Program-made: the position numbers and the translations under genes
Notes under the pieces: model-generated
The model's database searches: none
Seen by the model: only the letters and a program-made list of their open reading frames with translations
What the model was told of the DNA's origin: nothing
Shown here: positions 55,243 through 64,000 of the stretch, piece after piece
Numbering within the stretch: the stretch's first letter is position 1
Layout: each line of letters starts with the position of its first letter
NCBI GenBank assembly: GCA_033816765.1
Contig: CM066287.1
Span: 5,704,001-5,768,000, forward strand
From: Nothopassalora personata
Taxonomy: Eukaryota; Ascomycota; Dothideomycetes; Mycosphaerellales; Mycosphaerellaceae
DNA length: 64,000 bases
Direction of reading: 5' to 3'

Positions 55243-58200
55243 TCACTTACCTGTCGCCCTGCCCTTCTTCTTGACTTCCCATGCTTGCCTTGTCCATCGT
55301 GCGTCATCGGGTTGCCGTGCTTTTTCTCAACAGTCGTCTGCTGCAGCTGTGTCCGCTAGATACTCCAATGGTTCCCACGTAGGCTTGTGGTATCCAGTCC
55401 ATTTCACTAGGACTTCGCGTGCTTTGCCCCTCCCTTTCGCCTTGGTTCTGGCGCAGAGAATCTCCTCTACATGCCATTCCTCATGAGATTCAATGAGGAT
55501 GGGGTCCGGCTGTTTGTCGTCGATCTCCTGTCCAGGGCAACGGGTCTTGGCTTGCAGGTCGCAACAAGTCTGGGTGAAAGACCGGTGGATTCCATCGGGG
55601 ATCCCTGACAATCGGATGGACAGCGGTGAGATGACCTCCGCCACCGTGTACTTTGCGTGCTTATGTCGATACTCTTCTTCGGCCGGGTCGTAGTGTAGTT
55701 CCTTAGATCCAGCCACACCTTGTCACCGACCGATAAATCGGCGCTGGCTTCCGATCTTTGTTGGCGCTCTCCTCTTGCTCCTGGGCGGAGTCCGCCATGC
55801 TCGCTTGGCACAGGTCCGTGATCTGCTGCATCCTTTCCACAAAGAGCGTTGCCCGTTTGGCGGCATCCAGCGACGAAGTCGTGAGTCCGGCTGCAACTGG
55901 ACGGGGAATGGCGCTTCGTAACCGTGGACGGCAAAGAAGGGGCTCATGCCTAGGCCCGCTTGGTACCGTCCGTTCAGCGCCAGCTGAGCGGTGGAGAGCC
56001 ACTTTTTCCAATCGGACTGCTCGTGGTTGACATAATTCCGAAGGTACGCCTGCACTTCTTGGTTCAACCTCTCGGGCCCTCCGTCCGTTTGTGGGTGGTA
56101 GGCGGAGCTAAGTCTCTGCTTCACGCGGTTAAACGACAGAATGTCTTCCAGAATGTGCTTGTCCAGTTCGTGCCTCTATCGCTCGTGATGGCCTTAGGAA
56201 TCCCGTAGTATCTCACCCAGCAGTCCAGGAATCTCTCGGCGCAGTCCTCCGCTTTCATGGTGGACATCGCTTCCAAGACGACGGTCTTGCTCAGTCTGTC
56301 CTTGATTACCCACAAGCAAGTGTTTCCCTGCGACTCCGGCATGTCCGTCATGAAATCCATAGAGATCTCCTGGAAGAAACGATCGGGTACCGGTAAAGGC
56401 TGAAGGAGTCCATGCTTTTGCTCCCTCCATACCTTATTTCTCCCACAGTGATCGCAGTTCCTCAAGAACTGTCTCACGTGCCTTGACTGTAGAGGCCAGT
56501 AAAAGTTACGTCTCAAGATAGACGCTGTGGAGTCCCTGCCTGGATGGCCGTAGACCGGTGAATCATGAACGGACTGGATGAGCTTCGTCCGCAGGACATC
56601 GTTCTGCAATATCTCCGCGCCCGCCTCTTTGTAGTCGGCTTCCGTCGTTGCTGGGGCTCCCGGCACCCAGATTCTTCCGCGGTGCCGCAGGTGTCCGTTG
56701 TCGTCGATGCTGCAGTCACCGGCTTGTACCTTGAGCTTCACTTCGCTCGGGAGTGAACGCGCCCCGGTTCTTACTGCGTGGAGTACTGCCTGAAACGTGC
56801 TGTCTTCATCGGCGGTCTTCCTCCAGATCTCGTTCAATTCTGGATCTGTGAAGGGGCCCGATGATGCGCCCGGTGAGTCCGACGTTTTCTCGGTGGAGTC
56901 GACTCCGAATTGGGTGGCCATAATCTGGACCGATGAAACCATCGTAGCGGATGAAGGTGCATCTGCTACCACCTCGCCTCCCCCCCCTGGAGCCGGCCAA
57001 TTGCGTATGGCATCCGGCCGCAAAAACCTGCGAAAACGCGACAATTTGTCGTCCTGGCCGAGCGTATCCTGCTCCCTCCGTGACAATGCATCCGGCACAA
57101 TTGCCTCGGCGCCCGGCCTGTATACCAGGGTAAACTGAAACAACGCGATGTGCTCCACCCACCTGATCTGCCTCTCAGACAACTGCCTCTTTGTCATAAA
57201 GTACTCAAGGTTCTTGTGGTCCGTCCAAATTGTAAAGGGACCACACGTTTTCAGCTCGGGGGCCCACTCTTTGAGGCAGGAGACTACTGCGAGCATCTCT
57301 TTGTCATGGATGTCGTAGTTAATCTCAGCCTTATTCAGTTTCTTCGAGTAGAACCCTACCGGCTTCACTACCCCGTCCTTTTCTTGCAGGAGAGCGCCAC
57401 CCAGGGCAAATCCACTGCAGTCCGTCTCCAAAAAGGTGGGAAGCTCCGGGTTCCAATGGGCCAGCACAGGAGCTTCACAGTACTTCTTCTTCAGGGCCTG
57501 AAAGGCGTCCTCCTGACGTTTCCCCCAGGAGAACGGCGTTTTCTTTCCCGTCAGCGACGTCAAGGGTTCGGCCAACTTCGAGTAGTTGGGGATGAACATC
57601 CTGTAGTAATTCGCGAACCCGAGGAAACGACGCACTTCTTTCTGAGTGACGGGCGTCTTCCAGTCCCGTACGGCATCCACCTTTTCCGGGTCTGGTCCCA
57701 CCCCCTTTCCGTCGGCGTGGACGATGAACCCTAGGTACTTGATCTTCTTCTGTGCGAACTCGCATTTACCTGGATCTAAGAACAGGCCTCCGTCCCAAAG
57801 CTTATGGAGAACGATGCGAACCTTCTTGAAGTGGTCCTCCTTCGACCCATCCGAGTAGATCACTACGTCATCAGCGTATGCAGAGGCGAAGTCGTCCAGG
57901 TGTTCCCGCAGCAAACTGTTAATATACCGTTGGAAAGTTGCCGGCGCCCCGGACAAACCAAACGGACACACCAACCACTCCCACAGGCCAAATCTCGTTC
58001 TAAACGCGGTCTTGTACTCCTCGCCTCTTGCCATCCGGAGATGGTGGAACGCGGCAACTACGTCCACCTTCGTCATCCATCTGGCTCCCGTTAGATTTCG
58101 GATGGTCTCCGGGATCAAAGGCAGCGGGTAGCGATCTTGCTTCGTAATCGCGTTCAGCGCCCTATAATCGCAGCAAAAGCGTAGTCCTCCTCCGGGCTTC

Positions 58201-60218
58201 TTCACAAACAGGACGGGGGCCGCCGCTTCTGAGGTGGAGGGACGGATGTATCCCTTGCGATGCAGCTCGGTTAGCGACTTGCGTAGCACCAGCAGCTCGT
58301 CTTTCGACATGCTATACAACGGTCCCCAGGGCAGTGGCTCCTGCGATCCGTCTGGTTTCGTCCGGATCTCGATCCTGTGGTCAAGTTCCCCACGATGGGG
58401 CGCGAGCTTGTCGGCTTCCCGCGTGGAAAAGAGTGGGATCATGTCCCAAAGTTCCGGAGGCAGCTTCATTTTGAGCTCCTCCCTCGTGGGCGGTTCCTTC
58501 TTGCTCAGGGCTTTCTTGATGTCCTCCACGGTTGCCGCGGCGATCGTAGCAAAACGTTCGCCCGCCTCGCGTTCTTTATGGTTGCGTCCTTCGGGCACCC
58601 ATTTCTTTGCCAAACCGTGGTAGTACCGGTGCTTTTCTGGCGCAGTTCGGATTTGATTGTGCGCTTTCCAAGGGTTCCCCAGAATCATCGGGAAGTCCAA
58701 GTCGGGCACGACGTATGCGTACACGACCTCGTGGATGCCGGCGATTTCCATGTGGAAAGCAACTACTCCTTCAATCGAGTTTCGCATCGCTTTGGTGAAC
58801 CCTGTAGCCTTGCGGCTCTCGTTGCTGACATACGTGAGACCGAGTCCTTTCGCTAGGTCTCCGTTAATTACAGCATAACACATGCATCCTTCATCGATAA
58901 GGGCAAACGTGCCGTAACTTTCGTTCAGGAGTACGTCGGTATATACAAGGTTCCCGTTCATAGAACTCTTGGCAGCGTTCCACCCCTTTACCAGTGCTTC
59001 TTTGTCTCCTGGTGCTGGCTTTCGCCCAGGAGCTAGTCTTTTCCCAAACCCGTCGTCTTCCAGGATCGGCGCAACTGAGGCTGCGTTGATCTTGGTGGGG
59101 TTGACTGCTGCGGCGTACGGACATTCCTTCACTCGATGCCCGCTCGCTCCGCAACGGAAACAGAGCTGTTCTTGGCGCCTTCGATCTCTCTCAGCGGTGT
59201 CGACCCATTTCGCTCTCTGCTTCCCCTTGTCCTCCTTCCGGTCTCCACGACTTCTAGAGCGGCCTCCGTTCGTTCGGGTTGGTGCCATGATGGTGTCACC
59301 ATCATGGTCCACCCGGGTAACGGTAGGTCCCGCAAAAGAACGAGTGGTAACCGTGGTGGTCGCACTGGAGTCCTTGTTGTTGTCCTTCCACTTCTTGTGG
59401 GCTATTCTAAACTGGTCTGTGTCCTCGAGGTTGGTCATGATCCGCTTAACCTCCTCTGCGAACTCGTAGTAATCCTCCTTTTTCGGCATGGCTGCCGTAT
59501 ACATTCTGGCGGGATTCGAGAAGGTGTTGCGGAGGTAGCCGATCTTCGCGTCATTGCTCCAGTCTTCTCCGCCGGCGGTCAACAGGAGTCCGTCGAATTT
59601 CATCTGGTGATCGTGCCACGGTTGTCCGTTCACGTGTCTAATCTTGGTGAGTTGTTCTAGAGCCTTGGCGCGTTCGTTGCTATCGCCAAAGACCTTTTCG
59701 AGTTGCGCAAAGAAAGCAACGGGGTCCTTCCCAAGTTCACCGTCTCCCTTGTCCCAGAAGTGCCGCATCCTCGTGCGCTCCCTCGCTAGCAACGTGTCGT
59801 TGATCGCGTCCCAGTAGAATTCATTGGAGAGCGTCGGTTTCAGTGCGGAACGCACCCTGAAGGAACTTTTCAACCTTAGGAAGTAGTCCCTGAATGTTTC
59901 GGCTTTGCCATCCCATGAGGGCGGGTTCCAGCCTCTGGGACCCGACGGTTCTCCGCCGCTGCGCGGCGCGTTCGCGGCGGCATTCAGCGTCTGCAGCAAC
60001 TGTCTCATTAGGTCACCAGTAGACGCGTCGTCCGGAACTGGTAGTGAGACTGCAGGGGTTGACTGACGTCGAGCGTCTTCCGACTCTTTCAAGGCGGCGC
60101 GCGTTGCAATCAGTTCGGCCTGCATCTCTTCCTGTCGCTGGTACAATTGCTCGAGCATAAGCTGAAAATTTTCATTCGAGGCACCAACCCCGGGGTTCTC
60201 GCTACCCGACGACGCCAT
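55243..60218 (-). pseudogene. Chromovirus polyprotein, copy C5, apparently frameshifted
   Basis: Intact from ATG 60218 through reverse transcriptase, RNase H and the first two integrase catalytic Asp residues. A missing C near 56126 ends the frame at 56121, and at least seven further indels break the integrase C-terminus and chromodomain. No base substitutions accompany them. The real gene is likely intact. Confidence 0.8.
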
Positions 60219-60937
60219 CACGTATTCCGTCTCTTTGATGGCGGGTGCCTGGTTGATTCGAATGGATCGAACTTAATGTCACGGGTGAACGACGTGTACA
60301 CTGAGGTTCTGTGTGGTATGCAATAAGTTCGATACAGAAGAAGGAGAAAACCGAGCGAAGCCCGGAACAAAGAAAACGGAGTCAGGTCCGCACGGGCTCA
60401 GCCCGTGCCAAGATGCAAGGGCTCGCCCCTTACAATATCGAGTACTAGGGTAGTGTTATTATCTCGTTCTAGGGCTAGTCTTAAAAGAGAGATAAGTTAA
60501 GTCACGTAGCGGTATTATTCTTTAGAGAGGCTAAAGTAAGCTAAGCGAAGATGAATAATAGGAATAAGAGTTGTATTCCGATTAGTGAGATAGTAACATG
60601 AGTTGAACGCATTAGAACTATAAGGGTTTCTAGCGTTCCTAAATACAAAGGAGATAGAGCGTTTACTCTCCGTGCTCTCTATGCTCTCCATACTCTCTCG
60701 AGATTACCGAGATTAACGAGATTAAGGAGATCACTTTAGTTACTCTCTTAGTTCCTTAGTTTTATTCCTACGGGTGAGAGAGCACTTCTCGGGCGGAAGC
60801 GCCTACCAATTGTAGAGGTCTAATTAGTTAGCTTCCTTTAGCCCTAGATTAGAACCGTAACACCATCCCCCTTTTAGCCTAGCTCTGTCCTAGAGCTTTA
60901 TAAGTTATGTTGTACTTCCTTTTCGTGTCTCGTAACG

Positions 60938-61486
60938 ATGTCTTCTTCCTCCTAATCCAAATCTACCGCTCGCCGTAAGAAGAAAGCCTAGTAGATCTTT
61001 CGTAACGGCGATACCGCGATGCGTCCGTGTAATTCTTATTAAAAGGAGGGCCGTGTGTGCAAGGTGCACATCTTATCTAGTCGCTGTTCCGAGTACTAGT
61101 AGCGGAATCTAAAGAGTTGTAATGCGAGGGTAACCGAGGGCAAGTAGAAGCGCTTATCGCTTTAGCGGAAGAAATTGTTATAGGAACTAGATACCGCGAA
61201 GAGGATTCTTAGTAAAAGATAGGATGCCTTAATAGAAGCGTATACAAAGGAAATGCGCCTTCGTAAGCAATTAGATACGGTTAATTAGAAGGTTGCGGAG
61301 GGTCGTTCATTAGAAGATCGGTTGTTACTAGACGAGGATCTAGGGGCGTAGGAGTACGCTATAGTAGACGCGGATCCTAGTGCTCCTAATCTGTCCTTGT
61401 CTCCTTAGACCTAGAGTGCTGTCGAAGATCTTCCGGACGACTTCTAGCTTTCTCCTTCTAGCGAGACGGTACCGTCGGTAGCTTAG
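60938..61486 (+). pseudogene. GypR antisense zinc-cluster fossil, copy 5
   Basis: Identical to 50159-50707. Confidence 0.65.
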
Positions 61487-61541
61487 CCGTCTCCTTCGTA
61501 AGGGTATTTATTTATAAGTTATGTCCCTATTCTTATTAATC

Positions 61542-61615
61542 GGCTAGGTAGCTTAGTAGTAGAGCGCAAGCTGTCTATACTCTTAAGGTCGTAGGTTCGA
61601 TTCCTACTCTAGTCG
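61542..61615 (+). tRNA. tRNA-like sequence, GypR copy 5
   Basis: Identical to 50763-50836. Confidence 0.4.
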
Positions 61616-62878
61616 TCCGTTTACTTAAAAGTTACTATGTCTTATAGTGTAGTTACTTCTAAGCAAGCGCCGTTTTGATACTCCCGAATCTTCTACTAAC
61701 AGTTTCGTAGGTTTTCTTTTAGTTCCTAGGTATTTTCTAATTCGTTGTATCCCTTCTATTTAATAAGGTATCGCTAACCCTTTTTATCTAGGATTTTTTC
61801 GACTTCAAATTCGTTTTCTGCTTCCGGCTCGAAATGGAAGCTCTCTTAGTAAGGTGTTCTAGCGTCTACGGGTTCTAGCTTAGAGATATAGAAGACTAGG
61901 TAGATTTTTGCGTTAGGTGGTAGTCGTAGTCGATAGTTAACTAGTCCTACGACTTTGTCGATTAAAAATGGTCCGACCTTAACGTGATCTAGTTTCTTAG
62001 TCTGTCTTCTTGTTCTTAAGTTTTTTATAAGGAGATAGACCTTATCTCCCTTTTTTAGTAGAGGTGCCATTTTTCTCGTGTCCTACCGTTATTAAGATAG
62101 TTTTCGTTATACATCTTCGATCGCCTTGCGTGTTTCTTTATGTACTTCCTTAAGAGTATCCGTCGTTACGATTACTCTCTCGGCCTGTAGATGGGATCTA
62201 GGTGTTCCGAATAGGTTAGGATCTTTACTAAAGTTCGCATAAAATAGCGTCGTTAAAGTTATCTCCGATTTGTAGTTGTTTAGTGCAATCTGCGCCATTA
62301 GTAGTAATGAAACCCAGTTGTCTTATGCATAGTTAATGTAGTGTCGTAGGTATTGTTCTAGCGTTTAATTCATCCTTTCGGTTTGTCCGTCTATCTCCGG
62401 ATAATATACTGTTAATAGCTTATATTTAATTCCGATCGTTTCTATAAGCGTCTTCTAGTAGTTTAATGTAAATAGCTTGTCTCTGTCCGTTATAAACGCT
62501 TAAGGGAATCCATAGAATCGGATAAGTCTATCTAGTACGAGGTATCCGAGCTACTCTACATTATACGTTTCTAATGTAGGAATAAAGTATACGTATTTCG
62601 TAAGTCTATTAATCATAACTAGTATTATGTCGTATGGTTGTTTCGTAACTTGATCTCTTAACGGTGGGAGTTTCGTAATAAAGTCTATTATAACTTCGTC
62701 CTATGGTTTCGTCGGTAGTGTCCTAAACTGTAGGTGACCGTATTTTACATGTCTCGTAGCCTTGTTTCGTTAGTAGTGTACGCATTGTTTAATGTAGCGT
62801 AACACCTTAAGTCTTATCTATAGAAAGGAGAAACTGCGCTGTATTAGGTCCATAGTTTTTGAAGTTCTAGGGTGTCTA

Positions 62879-64000
62879 TGACACGGACAAGACAGCAACA
62901 GGGCGCAAACGTGTATTAGCCTTAGTATCGAGTAAGTTCTACGAAGAAGAGAAGTAAGAAGTCGCGAGAAGCGCGTGATAAGATCGGGCCCGAGGTCACG
63001 TGACACCGAAGTGCGTCTGTGCAAAGGTAAACCGTGACACCACCCCCCCTCTCAAACCGCCGTACGCCCTCGTACGCGTGAATCAATCGCAATGGGGTAT
63101 ATCCATCGCCATTACCCAATTCAATCCAATCCAATGTATATCTTGCCGCAGCAAGCCTTAAGCGAAGACAGTATCACACCGCAGTGTGCCTTGTGTCCAC
63201 CAACTGTATATCAAGCCTCAGCTTGCCTCAAGTTGTATCTGCGAAGACAGTATCACACCGCAGTGTGCCTTGTGTCCACCAACTGTATATCAAGCCTCAG
63301 CTTGCCTCAAGTTGTATCTGCGAAGACAGTATCACACCGCAGTGTGCCTTGTGTCCACCAACTGTATATCAAGCCTCAGCTTGCCTCAAGTTGTATCTGC
63401 AAAGACAGTATCACACCGCAGTGTGCCTTGTGTCCACCAACTGTATATCAAGCCTCAGCTTGCCTCAAGTTGTATCTGCGAAGACAGTATCTTCGTTACG
63501 ACGAAGAGAAACTAAGACTCTCTCTCTCGAAAAATACAAGCCTCAAGCGAAGACAGTATCACACCGCAGTGTGCCTTGTGTCCACCAACTGTATATCAAG
63601 CCTCAGCTTGCCTCAAGTTGTATCTGCGCTCCGCCGGTGCTCCTCTTGCTGACGAGCCTGCTCAGCACCATCTCGGCCCTGAGTCTCGTCTTGTGTCTCT
63701 TGCGCCATCTTGCGCAGTCGTTCTACACCCTGGGTGTCGTCGAAATCCGGATTCCACTCTGACTCGTCTTCCACCTCACGTTGTCCTTCGGTTAGTGTGC
63801 CGTTCTGTCGTTGGCGCGCGTCGCGGAGGAACTTCTTCGTGAGTAGGTTAAGGTTCAGGTTGGGAATGAATTAGGATTCGTCTGCTCCGAGTGTCGTCTG
63901 GTTTGCGGCCATTCGGACTCGGTGTCGCACGCGCGTTTCTGTGCACACGTGGTCGGGGTGATCGCTTGCGGCGATCGAGCGCGGTAGAACTTAATGACAC
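62879..64000 (-). mobile_element. SE copy 7, inverted, cut by window edge
   Basis: LTR 62879-63039, four tandem 79-bp units (63164-63479), insert, solitary unit (63549-63627). The distal LTR begins at 63995 and runs off the window. Confidence 0.9.

Larger units (their letters stand above)
53720..60439 (-). mobile_element. Chromovirus copy C5 (inverted), 3' third with clustered indels
   Basis: Element 53725-60434, LTRs 53725-53883 (one extra base) and 60277-60434, ATATC on both sides. The distal two thirds are identical to the other copies; indels are confined to the part below about 56130. Confidence 0.92.
60454..62878 (-). mobile_element. GypR copy 5 (inverted)
   Basis: 3' LTR 60454-60862 and integrase/chromodomain pseudogene 61642-62878, A-type variant (T at 61746). 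No indels. Confidence 0.85.
41404..64000 (-). repeat. Inverted arm of the array (two units, continues past window)
   Basis: The sequence is the reverse complement of the left units: position p of unit 1 (8673-18170) corresponds to 60772 minus p in the first inverted unit. The second inverted unit is offset by 10,779 because of indels in 52.08-56.13 kb. With the left array it forms an inverted repeat of over 22 kb per arm around a 406-bp spacer. Confidence 0.95.

Noticed and set aside
41404..64000. Independent transposition of each chromovirus copy
   Set aside because: All copies share the same GATAT duplication and the same flanking GypR and LINE breakpoints, so they descend from one insertion.

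Overview
The window contains no recognisable host gene. It is a nest of transposable elements of the kind found in filamentous ascomycetes (Pezizomycotina). Three signs point there: Ty3/Gypsy elements with a chromodomain, introns of 48-56 nt with CTAAC/CTGAC-type branch sites, and old element copies whose stops are almost all TAA/TAG at former Gln and Trp codons (Cys-to-Tyr changes too), which is the signature of repeat-induced point mutation (RIP).

Left flank: 1-5856 is the 3' part of an intact Gypsy element (here Gyp1; open polyprotein, 186-bp 3' LTR). 5857-7395 is the RIP-decayed RNase H/3' half of a Tad-like LINE on the minus strand.

Array: from 7396 a unit of exactly 10,775 bp is repeated three times head to tail (7396-18170, 18171-28945, 28946-39720), followed by a terminal small element (39721-40997). 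A 406-bp spacer (40998-41403) follows, and then the same unit in inverse orientation twice, to the window edge (41404-64000). Each unit holds, in order: (i) SE, a 1,277-bp non-autonomous LTR element with 161-bp LTRs and hairpin-forming 79-bp repeats; (ii) GypR, a RIP-decayed Gypsy element with integrase, chromodomain, a tRNA-like sequence, an antisense fossil gene and a 409-bp LTR; (iii) a 6,710-bp intact chromovirus with identical 158-bp LTRs, a 5-bp target duplication GATAT and a 1659-aa gag-pol-chromodomain polyprotein; (iv) a fragment of the same LINE's reverse transcriptase.

Two results stand out. First, the chromovirus carries, between pol and its 3' LTR on the opposite strand, what looks like a seven-exon gene with two zinc-cluster half-motifs (CX2CX6C, twice). 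The unrelated-looking GypR carries a RIP-killed gene of the same design in the same place and orientation. Second, target-site duplications, LINE continuity and one sequence variant together indicate that the inverted arrangement arose from an older tandem array by one inversion between oppositely oriented SE copies.

The fourth-from-left SE and spacer are clean, but 52.08-56.13 kb contains about 30 single-base indels against otherwise perfect copies. This looks like unpolished long-read sequence rather than biology.
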